From NCBI RefSeq assembly GCF_041583195.1, contig NZ_JBFHGL010000007.1, positions 1 through 64,000 of the forward strand: DNA of 64,000 bases, read 5' to 3'. The notes under the pieces are model-generated. The model was not told the origin of the DNA, did not search any database, and saw nothing but the letters and a program-made list of their open reading frames with translations. Below, piece after piece: positions 55,444 to 64,000 of the stretch (positions are counted from its first letter, which is position 1; each line of letters starts with the position of its first letter). The DNA is from Sulfurimonas sp. Its GTDB lineage: Bacteria > Campylobacterota > Campylobacteria > Campylobacterales > Sulfurimonadaceae. A program made the translations under genes and the position numbers.

Positions 55444-56314
55444 TTATAATGATATATTTTAATCCATCACGAGTTGTGCGTATAGCTACATATTTATCAG
55501 GGTATGAATTGCGCAGTTCTTTAAGAGCTATTTGCACAAGAACACCATCAAGTATCTTAGTTTGAGCTCTACCGTCACGATCAACATTTTCATGTACGCC
55601 CTCTAAGTAACGAGTAATTGATTCTTCCTGGTTCTTTAAAAATTCTGCAATCTCTAAACGAAGACCTACTTGATATTTTGAGTTTATCCAGTTGAAAATC
55701 ATATATGAAAGAGCTTTATATCTGTAACCCTCTTTACCGATTAAAAGTGCTGCATCAGTACCTGTAAACTCTATAAGAAGTGTATTTTCATCATAAGCAC
55801 TAACATCGATCTCATCTATATCAAAACATATATTTTTAAAAAGCTTGTTTATATCTTCTTTTACTTCTGAAACAATCTCGTTGATCTCCATAGTTTGAAC
55901 ATCTTCCATAGTTTCGTTGATGATCTCTTCATAAGCCTCTTCATCTATCTCATCGTCAATGTAGTCTTCGTCATAATAAGTATCATTATAATCTTCATCT
56001 TGTGTACTAACAAAAGACTCAGGCATAATTGTGTCGTTGTAAACACTTTGAGAGCTTGTTTTATCTAAAGATTCTTCTTTAGACTGTTTTTTCTTTTGTT
56101 TGATTTTTTCTTTTTTAGTAGTTTCTTGCGGGTTTGAAGACTCACTTTGAATCTCTTTAGCTGCAACGATAATTGCAGGTTTTTTAAATAGTCCAAGTAA
56201 ACCCTTAGAGGGTACTTGGACAACTTCTATTTTTAATTGAGTAACAGAACATTCTAACTTTGTAGCCGCTTGTGAATAAGCTTCCTCAAGCGTTAATGCT
56301 TCTATTTTAATCAT
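55424..56314 (-). CDS. jag: Jag/KhpB-like RNA-binding protein
   Basis: 296 aa. N-terminal Jag_N domain (1-50; TLEEAYSQAATKLECSVTQLK), a long acidic low-complexity linker (about 75-145), then a KH domain (LLIEFTGTDAALLIGKEGYRYKALSYM). At the C-terminus I do not see the R-x3-H of the R3H domain; the region LKELRNSYPDKYVAIRTTRDG takes its place. RNA-binding regulator usually encoded next to yidC, as here (8-nt overlap). Confidence 0.86.
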   Translation of the reverse strand: MIKIEALTLEEAYSQAATKLECSVTQLKIEVVQVPSKGLLGLFKKPAIIVAAKEIQSESSNPQETTKKEKIKQKKKQSKEESLDKTSSQSVYNDTIMPESFVSTQDEDYNDTYYDEDYIDDEIDEEAYEEIINETMEDVQTMEINEIVSEVKEDINKLFKNICFDIDEIDVSAYDENTLLIEFTGTDAALLIGKEGYRYKALSYMIFNWINSKYQVGLRLEIAEFLKNQEESITRYLEGVHENVDRDGRAQTKILDGVLVQIALKELRNSYPDKYVAIRTTRDGLKYIIINDYHNN

Positions 56315-57935
56315 CTTTTTTTGCCTTATGTTTGTGAGCAGCTATCTCTGCGTCTTTAGCATTAGCCATCTGCTGATTTACAATAAATTGTTGTGCTATA
56401 GAAAATAAGTTATTTACAAACCAATATAGTACCAGACCTGAAGGGAATGTCAAGAAAAAGAACGTAAATATAATCGGTAAAAATTTCATAACTTTTTCTT
56501 GTAATGGATCTGTAAAGTTTGTAGGTGTCAGTTTTTGCTGATAATACATAGATGCACCCATAAGGATCGGTAGTATAAATGTACCATCCATACGTGAAAG
56601 ATCATCTATCCATAAAGCCCACTCTGCACCTTGAAGCTCAACCGCATTCAAAAGTACACGGTAAATCGCAAAGAAAACAGGAATTTGAAGAAGCATAGGT
56701 AAACAACCACCTAGAGGGTTAGCACCTTTTTTCTTGTAAAAATCCATAACAGCAGCATTCATACGTTGAGGATCACCTTTATATTTTGCTTGTATCTCTT
56801 TAACTTGCGGTGCTATCTCTTTTAGCTTAGCCATAGACACCATACCTTTGTAAGTTAGAGGGTAAAGTACAATTCTTACTAAAATAGTAAGTGCGATGAT
56901 AGACCAACCCCAGTTTCCAAAGATTCCGTGTAACCATGAAAGTAGTGAGAAAAGAGGCTTAGCTGCAAATGTAAACCAACCGTACTCAATAGCATTAGTA
57001 AGCATCGGGTCAATATTTTTAAGAGTTTTAAACTCTTTTTGACCTATATAACCGTTGAAACTCATATTTTGAAGTGCATCAAAATAAACTACAGGATTAT
57101 CATCACGATCACGCTCTACAATGATATTAGTATCTTTAGCAAAACCATACATAATAGTTGCAGAGTACTGATCAAATGCAGAGATCAGTTTTACATCCGT
57201 AAAGTTTTTACGCCCTTCTGCATCACCGTCTTCTACAATAGTAACTAAGTCATCAGCAGTATATACCATAGCACCGTGAACAGTCATCATATTCTCAGTT
57301 AACTGAGGTCTTTGACCAAGATAGATATAGTGTCTTTTATCTTGTGAAAGATTTACGTTGATGTCATAATGACCATCAGCATAAAAAGTGATCTCTTTTG
57401 TAACTGTTAAACTTGATAGTTTTTGAGTAAGAGTAACTTTTTGAGCTGCTTCATCTGTAAGTTTAATCTCGGATACAGATGAAGTGTATGGTGTTTGCAT
57501 AGCTTCATTGTTTAAAGCTTCATCTACAAACCTAACATATAGAGGTTTAACACCAAAAGCAGGAATAATTTGAGCATGCTTCCCGTCTGCATCGTTAAAC
57601 TTTTCTTGTAAAAGCTCCATAGATGCGATACGCCCCAGTGTATCTATTTTTAAAATAAACTCATCATTTGAAACTGTAAGTATATTACTAGACTCAGCCG
57701 ATGCCATTTTATCTTGCTTACTTATTTCATGCCCTGCCGGATTTTGGCTTGTTTGAATTGTAGAAACTTCTTTACTAGAACTAACTTGTTGCCCTGCTGC
57801 TGATTTTACTGTTGCATTAGCTTCAAGCGAATCTGGATTTTTTGGTGGAAATATTGCTGTATACCCTACGAAAAAAATAACTGATAACAGTACAGCACTC
57901 ATCAGTCTTTGATTTGGAGTCATGTTGTCGAACAT
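56307..57935 (-). CDS. yidC: Membrane protein insertase YidC
   Basis: 542 aa. N-terminal helix (about 12-28), large periplasmic beta domain (about 60-320), then the conserved five-helix insertase core (LSWLHGIFGNWGWSIIALTILVR..., KEIQAKYKGDPQRMNAAVMDFYKKKGANPLGGCLPMLLQ). The hydrophilic-groove Arg is the R in TILVRIVLYP. Inserts membrane proteins with or without Sec. Part of rpmH-rnpA-yidD-yidC-jag-mnmE. Confidence 0.96.
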   Translation of the reverse strand: MFDNMTPNQRLMSAVLLSVIFFVGYTAIFPPKNPDSLEANATVKSAAGQQVSSSKEVSTIQTSQNPAGHEISKQDKMASAESSNILTVSNDEFILKIDTLGRIASMELLQEKFNDADGKHAQIIPAFGVKPLYVRFVDEALNNEAMQTPYTSSVSEIKLTDEAAQKVTLTQKLSSLTVTKEITFYADGHYDINVNLSQDKRHYIYLGQRPQLTENMMTVHGAMVYTADDLVTIVEDGDAEGRKNFTDVKLISAFDQYSATIMYGFAKDTNIIVERDRDDNPVVYFDALQNMSFNGYIGQKEFKTLKNIDPMLTNAIEYGWFTFAAKPLFSLLSWLHGIFGNWGWSIIALTILVRIVLYPLTYKGMVSMAKLKEIAPQVKEIQAKYKGDPQRMNAAVMDFYKKKGANPLGGCLPMLLQIPVFFAIYRVLLNAVELQGAEWALWIDDLSRMDGTFILPILMGASMYYQQKLTPTNFTDPLQEKVMKFLPIIFTFFFLTFPSGLVLYWFVNNLFSIAQQFIVNQQMANAKDAEIAAHKHKAKKDD

Positions 57936-57943
57936 AATTTATC

Positions 57944-58270
57944 TTATCCCTTATATGAAAAATTTTTTATAATGTAAAAACGACGGTTCTTTTTATTTGG
58001 AACCAACCAATATTTTATAGATTCAATCCCCATTTTTTTGGGCTTTAAATGCAGCTTGTTTAACTCTGGGTATTCGATGCCGCCCTCAAAAAGTTGATTA
58101 CACCTTAGTATTCTAGTAAAAGTGTTATAAAAAGCACTTAAAATTGAATTATTTTCGAAATTTATTCTCGCATATTCGCTACAGCTTGGATAATACCGAC
58201 AACTTCCATACCCAATTAGGGTAAAAAACTTCTGGTAAATCCATAAAATCTTAAGTAAAACACTTCGCAC
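57944..58270 (-). CDS. yidD: Membrane protein insertion efficiency factor YidD
   Basis: 108 aa. SCRYYPSCSEYA and RILRCNQLFEGGIEYP match YidD. Usually placed between rnpA and yidC, as here. Starts at a GTG at 58270 and overlaps the rnpA end by 20 nt. Binds the inner membrane and aids insertion. Confidence 0.92.
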   Translation of the reverse strand: MRSVLLKILWIYQKFFTLIGYGSCRYYPSCSEYARINFENNSILSAFYNTFTRILRCNQLFEGGIEYPELNKLHLKPKKMGIESIKYWLVPNKKNRRFYIIKNFSYKG

Positions 58271-58589
58271 GAGACAATACTTTTTCGAAATCTTTTTCTA
58301 GATTTTGGGCTTGAATTTGAGATGTAGATGATTTAGCTACAAAAACATAGTAGCCATCTTTAAGTGTAGATGAGTATTTAACAAAAAGAGACCTAAGTCT
58401 TCTTTTGCTGCGATTTCGCACTACAGCATTACCAATTTTTTTGGTAGCTGTAAAGCCTATCTTTTTTTCGCCCTCTTTTTTGAGGTAAAAAAGTACAACA
58501 GAATCCGAGTGTGTACCTTTTGATTTTCTATAAACAAACTGAAACTCACGATGTTGCTTCAGTAAGTTAAATCCGCCTAAACTGACAAT
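58251..58589 (-). CDS. rnpA: Ribonuclease P protein component, no AUG/GUG/UUG start
   Basis: 112 aa if started at ATT (58589), 103 aa if at CTG (58562). The protein is clear: [15 protein letters not shown], the RNR motif [12 protein letters not shown], and [12 protein letters not shown]. It binds the RNase P RNA for tRNA 5' maturation. The frame is closed by TAA two codons before the ATT. Between it and the conserved body there is no ATG, GTG or TTG. The ATT lies inside the rpmH 3' end with AAGG about 9 nt upstream. Overlaps yidD. Confidence 0.9.
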   Translation of the reverse strand: MVSLGGFNLLKQHREFQFVYRKSKGTHSDSVVLFYLKKEGEKKIGFTATKKIGNAVVRNRSKRRLRSLFVKYSSTLKDGYYVFVAKSSTSQIQAQNLEKDFEKVLSRAKCFT

Positions 58590-58711
58590 CTTTTACGACC
58601 TTTAGCACGACGACGGCTTAATACGTTACGACCATTTTTAGTTGCCATACGACTTCTGAAACCGTGTGTACGCTTTCTTGGCGTATTATGAGGTTGGTAT
58701 GTTCTTTTCAT
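58577..58711 (-). CDS. rpmH: 50S ribosomal protein L34
   Basis: 44 aa, highly basic: [38 protein letters not shown] and a KRLSV end, the standard L34 sequence. It leads the rpmH-rnpA-yidD-yidC-jag-mnmE cluster typical near many bacterial replication origins, though dnaA is not in this window. rnpA begins within its last codons. Confidence 0.97.
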   Translation of the reverse strand: MKRTYQPHNTPRKRTHGFRSRMATKNGRNVLSRRRAKGRKRLSV

Positions 58712-58853
58712 GCCATATCCTTATTTAAAATTAAGTCCGAAATAATACATAAAAATTACTTAAACAGCGGTTAATATAAAAATTAAGTTATTTATAGCTA
58801 TAAAATATGGCATGCTTTATGCTACAAATTTACTAAATTAAAGGTTTAATTAT

Positions 58854-59714
58854 ATGAAAAAAATCATTTTATCATTTATTTTGATTGTAAACTGGATATC
58901 TTTACAAGCGCAAACTACAAATACTCTAACTGCTCCGTTTATGAGTTATACGAAACACTATAATGATGAACAAACAACTACTAATAAAAGATCTGAATAC
59001 AACTTAGGTTTATATTCTAAAATAAAAAATAATAAACATTCTTTTGATCTTTTACTAGATTACGGAAATATCAAATATTACGATAATTCAAATATTAAAA
59101 ATTTAGATTTAGCTGTTTTATACAGATATAAATTAGATGACACTTTAACTATAAATAGTTCGATTAATTATCTGTTTAGTTCAAAAAGTGATTATGATCA
59201 AATCTTTGCCGTATTAGCAGGTTTAGAAAAAAACACGGATATTTTTCAACTTGGTGCCAATATATCTTATTCTAAATATAACAGTGCATCTCTGGCTAAA
59301 TTTACAAACCAATTTACTCCATATTTAGGTTTTTACTTTGGTGATTATAACTCTCTGATGGGAACTTTCTTGGCTAAAGTAACATATGACTTTATAACAC
59401 TCCACTCTGGAGACAGTAGTCTTAAAGAGGAATACTCTGCTCATTCTTTAAGCTTAAAAAATTCAAATGGAAATTTTGACACGACTATAGAGCTATGGTT
59501 TGGAGAAAGTATATATGCTCTTAGAAATTACGGTTTAACAAATCACTTTTTAAAAGATCTTTATAAAGATGCTCTTATAGTTTCTACAAAATATAAAATT
59601 TCAGATTCTGTATCTGTTAAATTATCTTATTTAAAAAGATCATATATAGCCAGCGGTGAGACGGAAAACTCCACTTTGAAAAGTTACCTGATATCAACTT
59701 ATTTTAGATTTTAA
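58854..59714 (+). CDS. Outer-membrane beta-barrel protein, unknown function
   Basis: 286 aa. Signal peptide (MKKIILSFILIVNWISLQA), then repeated amphipathic strands rich in Tyr/Asn/Ser and a final aromatic strand (LISTYFRF), the mark of an outer-membrane barrel of about 12-14 strands. I recognise no family. Monocistronic between rpmH (divergent) and prs. Confidence 0.7.
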   Translation: MKKIILSFILIVNWISLQAQTTNTLTAPFMSYTKHYNDEQTTTNKRSEYNLGLYSKIKNNKHSFDLLLDYGNIKYYDNSNIKNLDLAVLYRYKLDDTLTINSSINYLFSSKSDYDQIFAVLAGLEKNTDIFQLGANISYSKYNSASLAKFTNQFTPYLGFYFGDYNSLMGTFLAKVTYDFITLHSGDSSLKEEYSAHSLSLKNSNGNFDTTIELWFGESIYALRNYGLTNHFLKDLYKDALIVSTKYKISDSVSVKLSYLKRSYIASGETENSTLKSYLISTYFRF

Positions 59715-59777
59715 CAAAACAATCAGCACTTTTTTTATATAATTGCGAAATTATTTATCCATAAAAAGGAAAAACCA

Positions 59778-60704
59778 ATGCGTGGTTATAAGATTTTTGC
59801 TGGTAGTGCCAGTGTAGATTTTGCGAAAGAGATTTGTCAAATTTTAGATGTACCTTTGGCAAATGCTGATGTTAAAAAATTTAGTGATGGTGAGATCTCC
59901 GTTCAAATTGCTGAAAGTGTTCGTGGTCGTGATGTATTTATTGTTCAATCAACAGGTGCGCCATCAAATGACAACTTAATGGAATTACTAATTATGACTG
60001 ATGCTCTTCGTCGCTCATCAGCTTCAAGCATTACTGCTGTTGTTCCTTACTACGGTTATGCAAGACAAGATCGTAAAGCAGCTCCAAGAGTTCCAATCAC
60101 TGCTAAACTTGTAGCAGATATGTATGAAACAGCTGGAATTGACAGAGTTGTAACAATCGATCTACACGCAGGTCAAATTCAAGGATTTTTTGATATCCCT
60201 GTTGATAATCTATACGGTTCAATCACATTTGAGCAATATATAAAAAGCAAAAATCTTAAAAATCCGATCATCGCTTCTCCAGACATCGGTGGCGTAGCTA
60301 GGGCTAGATACTTTGCTAAACGTCTTGGTTTAGATATGGTTATTGTTGATAAGCGTCGTGAAAAAGCAAATGAAAGTGAAGTTATGAATATCATCGGTAA
60401 TGTAGAAGGTTACGATGTAATCATGATCGATGATATGGTTGATACTGCGGGGACTATGGTAAAAGCTGCTTCTGCACTTAAAAACAAAGGTGCAACTTCT
60501 GTTATGGCATGTGCTACTCACGGTGTGCTAAGCGGTAAAGCTTATCAGAATCTAGAAAACGGTGAGTTAGACGAGCTTATAATTACTAACACATTAACAA
60601 CTAAACCACACGATAAAATAAATGTACTAACAGTAGCTCCACTATTTGCTGAAGTTATTCGCCGTGTATACCATAATGAAAGTGTAAATTCACTTTTTTC
60701 ATAA
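59778..60704 (+). CDS. prs: Ribose-phosphate pyrophosphokinase
   Basis: 308 aa, making PRPP from ribose 5-phosphate for nucleotide, His and Trp synthesis. Conserved [42 protein letters not shown] and the PRPP loop [16 protein letters not shown]. Normal length. Leads prs-lepA-comF-like cluster, with lepA 10 nt downstream. Confidence 0.95.
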   Translation: MRGYKIFAGSASVDFAKEICQILDVPLANADVKKFSDGEISVQIAESVRGRDVFIVQSTGAPSNDNLMELLIMTDALRRSSASSITAVVPYYGYARQDRKAAPRVPITAKLVADMYETAGIDRVVTIDLHAGQIQGFFDIPVDNLYGSITFEQYIKSKNLKNPIIASPDIGGVARARYFAKRLGLDMVIVDKRREKANESEVMNIIGNVEGYDVIMIDDMVDTAGTMVKAASALKNKGATSVMACATHGVLSGKAYQNLENGELDELIITNTLTTKPHDKINVLTVAPLFAEVIRRVYHNESVNSLFS

Positions 60705-60714
60705 GAGGACATAC

Positions 60715-62505
60715 TTGAAAAATATTAGAAACTTTTCAATCATTGCACATATCGATCACGGTAAATCGACACTAGCAGATAGAATTATCCAAGAGTGTGG
60801 ATCTGTAACCGAGCGTGAGCTTGGAAGTCAGATGATGGACACAATGGATATTGAACAAGAGCGTGGAATTACAATTAAGGCTCAATCAGTTCGCCTAAAC
60901 TATGTAAAAGACGGCGAGCCTTATATACTTAATCTTATAGACACTCCGGGCCACGTTGATTTCTCTTATGAGGTTAGTAAATCGTTAGCTTCAAGTGACG
61001 GTGCTCTTTTAATTGTCGATGCTGCTCAAGGTGTTGAAGCTCAAACTATAGCTAATGTTTATTTGGCACTTGATAACAACTTAGAACTTATCCCTGTTAT
61101 AAACAAGATCGATCTACCTGCTGCTGAGCCTGAGAAAGTAGCTGAAGAGATAGAGGAAGCTATTGGTATTGATGCTACAGATGCAGTTTTAACTTCTGCA
61201 AAAGCAGGGATTGGAATTCGTGAGCTTTTAGATGCTATCGTAGATAGAATCCCTGCACCTGTTGGTAACCCTGATGATACTACAAAAGCTATTATATATG
61301 ATAGCTGGTTTGATGCATATCTTGGTGCCTTAGCACTTGTACGTGTGTTTGACGGTGAGATAAAAAAAGGTCAGATGGTTAAGCTTATGAGTAACAACGA
61401 GCAACACCAAGTACTTGACTTGATGTACCCTCACCCACTTCATAAGATAAAAACTGATTCTATAAAAAGCGGTGAAATCGGTATAGTAGTACTTGGTCTT
61501 AAGGATGTTGGTGCCGTAAATGTAGGTGATACTATTACAGATGCAAAAAATCCATGTGCTGAACCTGTAGGTAATTACGAACCTGCAAAACCTTTCGTAT
61601 TTGCCGGATTATATCCAATAGATACAGACAGATTTGAAGAGTTACGTGATGCACTAGACAAGCTTAGACTAAACGATTCATCACTATCTTACGAGCCAGA
61701 GACGTCTATTGCACTTGGGTTTGGTTTCCGTGTAGGTTTCTTAGGGATGCTTCATATGGAAGTTATCAAAGAGAGACTAGAACGTGAGTTTCATATTGAT
61801 CTAATAGCTACTGCACCATCGGTTATATACCATGTATATCTTACAAACGGTGAGATGGTATATGTTCAAAACCCATCTGAGCTTCCTGAAGTTCAAAAGA
61901 TAGAGCGTATTGAAGAGCCTTATGTAAAAGCCACAGTAATTACACCTGCAGAATACCTTGGAAATATTATGACGCTTCTTATCAACAAGCGCGGTATCCA
62001 AGATAAGATGACTTATCTAAATGAAGAGCGTGTAATGCTTGAATACTCTATACCTATGAATGAGATAGTAGTTGATTTTTACGATACTCTAAAATCTATC
62101 TCAAAAGGTTATGCGTCTTTTGATTATGAGCCTACTGATTTTAAAGAGGGTGACCTTGTAAAACTAGATGTTAAAGTTGCAGGTGATGTTGTAGATGCAT
62201 TAAGTGTAATCGTACCTCGCTCATCTGCACTTTCTCGCGGACGTGTACTTGTTAAAAACATGAAAGAGCTTATTCCACGTCAACTGTTTGAAGTTGCTGT
62301 TCAGGCTTCTTTAGGTAACCAAGTAATTGCTCGTGAGACTGTAAAATCTATGGGTAAAAATGTTACCGCAAAATGTTACGGTGGTGATATTACACGTAAG
62401 CGTAAACTTTTAGAGAAACAAAAAGCCGGTAAGAAACGTATGAAGTCTATCGGTAAAGTACAGCTTCCTCAGGAAGCGTTTATGTCTGTTTTAAAAATGG
62501 ACTAA
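60715..62505 (+). CDS. lepA: Elongation factor 4 (LepA)
   Basis: 596 aa ribosome-associated GTPase. G domain with [10 protein letters not shown] (P-loop), [15 protein letters not shown] and [11 protein letters not shown]-terminal LepA-specific domain ([25 protein letters not shown]). Starts at a TTG with AGAGGA just ahead. Domain order and length are as in all LepA proteins. Confidence 0.96.
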   Translation: MKNIRNFSIIAHIDHGKSTLADRIIQECGSVTERELGSQMMDTMDIEQERGITIKAQSVRLNYVKDGEPYILNLIDTPGHVDFSYEVSKSLASSDGALLIVDAAQGVEAQTIANVYLALDNNLELIPVINKIDLPAAEPEKVAEEIEEAIGIDATDAVLTSAKAGIGIRELLDAIVDRIPAPVGNPDDTTKAIIYDSWFDAYLGALALVRVFDGEIKKGQMVKLMSNNEQHQVLDLMYPHPLHKIKTDSIKSGEIGIVVLGLKDVGAVNVGDTITDAKNPCAEPVGNYEPAKPFVFAGLYPIDTDRFEELRDALDKLRLNDSSLSYEPETSIALGFGFRVGFLGMLHMEVIKERLEREFHIDLIATAPSVIYHVYLTNGEMVYVQNPSELPEVQKIERIEEPYVKATVITPAEYLGNIMTLLINKRGIQDKMTYLNEERVMLEYSIPMNEIVVDFYDTLKSISKGYASFDYEPTDFKEGDLVKLDVKVAGDVVDALSVIVPRSSALSRGRVLVKNMKELIPRQLFEVAVQASLGNQVIARETVKSMGKNVTAKCYGGDITRKRKLLEKQKAGKKRMKSIGKVQLPQEAFMSVLKMD

Positions 62506-62506
62506 C

Positions 62507-63073
62507 ATGAGATGTATGTTGTGTGAGAGCTTATCTTTCACACACATATGTAACTCCTGCCAAAATAACTTTCTAAAACCACGAATCTACAAAAGAAAAA
62601 TCAACAACACAGAAGTAATATCTTTTTATAAATATGAAGAGATTAAAGATCTTTTACATACTAAACATACTGATTTGGGATACCATATATATAATATACT
62701 GGCGCGAAACTCATTTAAAAAATTTGCAGATGAGTTTTATACAAAAGAGAAGTATAACTCTATAGCAATTGATGATCACACACGAAACGGTTACTCCCAT
62801 ACATCAATATTGAATAATGCATTAAGTTCTAATAATATTAAACCTCATCATAATAAACTGCTCGCTCAAAACAAAGTTACATACTCAGGTAAAACAAAAG
62901 CTTTTCGTTTAAACAACCCAAGAGATTTTCGCTATAAAAACAATAATCTAAATAATATTATTCTAGTAGATGATATAGTAACAACAGGAACAACTATAAA
63001 TGAAGCTATCAAACTTGTAGGAAATGAAAACATAGCTTTTTGCATGTGTCTTGTTGATATTTCTAAAAAATAA
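62507..63073 (+). CDS. ComF-like phosphoribosyltransferase-domain protein
   Basis: 188 aa. N-terminal four-cysteine zinc finger (Cys3, Cys6, Cys15, Cys18) and a C-terminal phosphoribosyltransferase loop LVDDIVTTGTT, the ComF/GntX layout. In naturally competent bacteria ComF helps take up DNA. It begins 1 nt after the lepA stop. Confidence 0.83.
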   Translation: MRCMLCESLSFTHICNSCQNNFLKPRIYKRKINNTEVISFYKYEEIKDLLHTKHTDLGYHIYNILARNSFKKFADEFYTKEKYNSIAIDDHTRNGYSHTSILNNALSSNNIKPHHNKLLAQNKVTYSGKTKAFRLNNPRDFRYKNNNLNNIILVDDIVTTGTTINEAIKLVGNENIAFCMCLVDISKK

Positions 63074-63146
63074 TTCAATTAAATAGTTGATGAAATAGTA
63101 GACAAACCTGTAATTAGCAAGTAATAATTTTTAGTTATAATTACGA

Positions 63147-63599
63147 ATGGTTAAATTATTTATATTTCTTATTATGATTTTCACTTATACCAATGCTAGT
63201 GCTAAACTTACTTACAAAGACAGTATTAATTTAGTACATTCCATACAATCATATGGTATAGAATATGGTGAAGGGAAACAAAACGTATATGTGTTTGTTG
63301 ATCCTCTCTGTCCTTACTCTAGAAAATTTATCTCGATGATAAGTTCTAAACCAAAGATGTTAGAAAAATATAAATATACAATCTATCTTTATGAGATACC
63401 TCGTCTTCATTCAACAGATACAATAGCCTCTATTTATAATGCAAAAGAGCCGATTAACTTGCTTTTAGAAGTTATGCTTAAAGACAAAAAAACATTAATT
63501 GAACCAACTAAAAAAACAGAAACTACAGTAAATGCTATAACAAATGTTGCTCAAAAACTTCATATCAAAAAACGTCCATTTATAATTGTAGAAAAATAG
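63147..63599 (+). CDS. Periplasmic thioredoxin-fold protein with CPYS active site
   Basis: 150 aa. Signal peptide (MVKLFIFLIMIFTYTNASA), then VYVFVDPLCPYSRKF with a single active-site Cys55 (CPYS, the second Cys replaced by Ser) and a KRPFIIV strand with the likely cis-Pro. DsbC/DsbG-like fold. The monothiol form could not oxidise dithiols in the usual way; it may form mixed disulfides or bind a ligand. The -10-like TATAAT lies only 5 nt before the ATG. It precedes an RND-type exporter gene by 10 nt. Confidence 0.76.
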   Translation: MVKLFIFLIMIFTYTNASAKLTYKDSINLVHSIQSYGIEYGEGKQNVYVFVDPLCPYSRKFISMISSKPKMLEKYKYTIYLYEIPRLHSTDTIASIYNAKEPINLLLEVMLKDKKTLIEPTKKTETTVNAITNVAQKLHIKKRPFIIVEK

Positions 63600-63609
63600 G
63601 AATATAAAT

Positions 63610-64000
63610 ATGTACTACAATATACCAAATGTCAACAGATACATTAACACAATCATTAGGTTTAGAAAACTAATCATTTTGATGTTTTCACTATTAGCAA
63701 TTACCGGTGCAATATTTGTACAACCAAAATTTCTAAGCTCAGACGAGCTTTTTTGGCTTAACGATTCCTCAGAGTTCCAAAGGACGAAAAATCAAAACTA
63801 CCAAACATACAGACAGTCTAAACTTATTGTCAGCATAAAAAACTTTGATGAGAATGCTTTAAGCGAGTTGCGAAAGTTACACAAAAACCTTCTTGAAGTA
63901 GAAGGTGTACAAAAGGTTTCTTCTTTATTTAGCAACGATTTTGTTTGTAATAAAAACAATGAAAACCCCTCAGGTCTGGTAGTTGTATTAAATTCAAATC
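63610..64000 (+). CDS. RND/MMPL-superfamily exporter, N-terminal part
   Basis: 130 residues before the window ends. Begins with a basic cytoplasmic stretch, a transmembrane helix (about 21-38), then a periplasmic segment (SSDELFWLNDSSEFQRTKN, and ELRKLHKNLLEVEGVQKVSSLFS) typical of the first loop of MMPL/RND-family transporters. AGGA ribosome site. The rest lies beyond the right edge. Linked to the thioredoxin-fold gene by 10 nt. Confidence 0.72.
   Translation, partial: MYYNIPNVNRYINTIIRFRKLIILMFSLLAITGAIFVQPKFLSSDELFWLNDSSEFQRTKNQNYQTYRQSKLIVSIKNFDENALSELRKLHKNLLEVEGVQKVSSLFSNDFVCNKNNENPSGLVVVLNSN

Overview
The window is AT-rich, densely coded bacterial chromosome from a Campylobacterota (epsilonproteobacterial) chemolithoautotroph of the Sulfurimonas/Sulfurovum type. 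This rests on the two-subunit ATP citrate lyase operon aclBA (reverse TCA cycle), the flagellar order flgI-flgJ-flgM-flgN-flgK, a cbpA-hspR heat-shock operon, and Helicobacter/Campylobacter-like sigma-54 and sigma-28 promoters. No species name can be proved from the sequence alone. I see no insertion sequence, prophage, CRISPR array, tRNA or plasmid gene. It reads as core chromosome with a few accessory operons.

Layout. 1-130: a strong promoter and leader firing left out of the window, probably toward an rRNA operon. 0.2-7.9 kb (minus): a type IV-like pseudopilin, aclBA, a membrane glycosyltransferase-like protein, trpG/pabA, an AI-2E family transporter and an orphan OppC-type permease. 7.9-11.9 kb (minus): the flagellar block. 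12-15.5 kb: a response-regulator diguanylate cyclase facing a five-gene minus operon with rsmD and a DnaQ-type exonuclease. 15.5-23.3 kb (plus): a TonB receptor / YfiR-like / GGDEF-EAL operon, murA, a methyltransferase and an ankyrin lipoprotein. 23.3-26.3 kb (minus): hspR, cbpA and purH. 26.4-38.5 kb: pfkA, a second outer-membrane/c-di-GMP operon, purL, a Gre factor, an HDOD protein, rnr and holA. 38.6-43.8 kb: ilvC, an NYN-type nuclease pair, a beta-CASP nuclease, a BaeRF-like protein and Hsp20. 44-51.7 kb: a B12-dependent glutamate mutase operon with an AMP-forming ligase, then a two-component system and two small cytochrome-type proteins. 51.7-64 kb: rraA, pyk, ruvX, the mnmE-jag-yidC-yidD-rnpA-rpmH cluster, an outer-membrane protein, prs, lepA, a comF-like gene, a monothiol thioredoxin-fold protein and the start of an RND exporter.

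Main points of interest. (1) A four-gene operon (44056-48583) holds a complete coenzyme-B12 glutamate mutase: the arginine-claw and Glu/Tyr active-site residues appear at family spacing. It also carries its MutL-type ATPase and an amino-acid-ligase-like ANL enzyme, but no methylaspartase, so the product's fate is unknown. (2) Two essential-type genes appear to lack AUG/GUG/UUG starts: a Gre factor (AUA, in a 4-nt overlap with the upstream stop codon) and rnpA (AUU or CUG). (3) A near-consensus HspR HAIR operator sits across the -35/spacer of the cbpA-hspR promoter. (4) Two separate operons pair an outer-membrane barrel and a small exported protein with a membrane GGDEF/EAL protein. (5) An 11-bp-phased direct repeat lies over the -35 of the cytochrome promoter, directly after an OmpR-type two-component pair. 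(6) A small gene at 31217 sits 6 nt from a perfect sigma-70 -10 box, predicting a leaderless mRNA.
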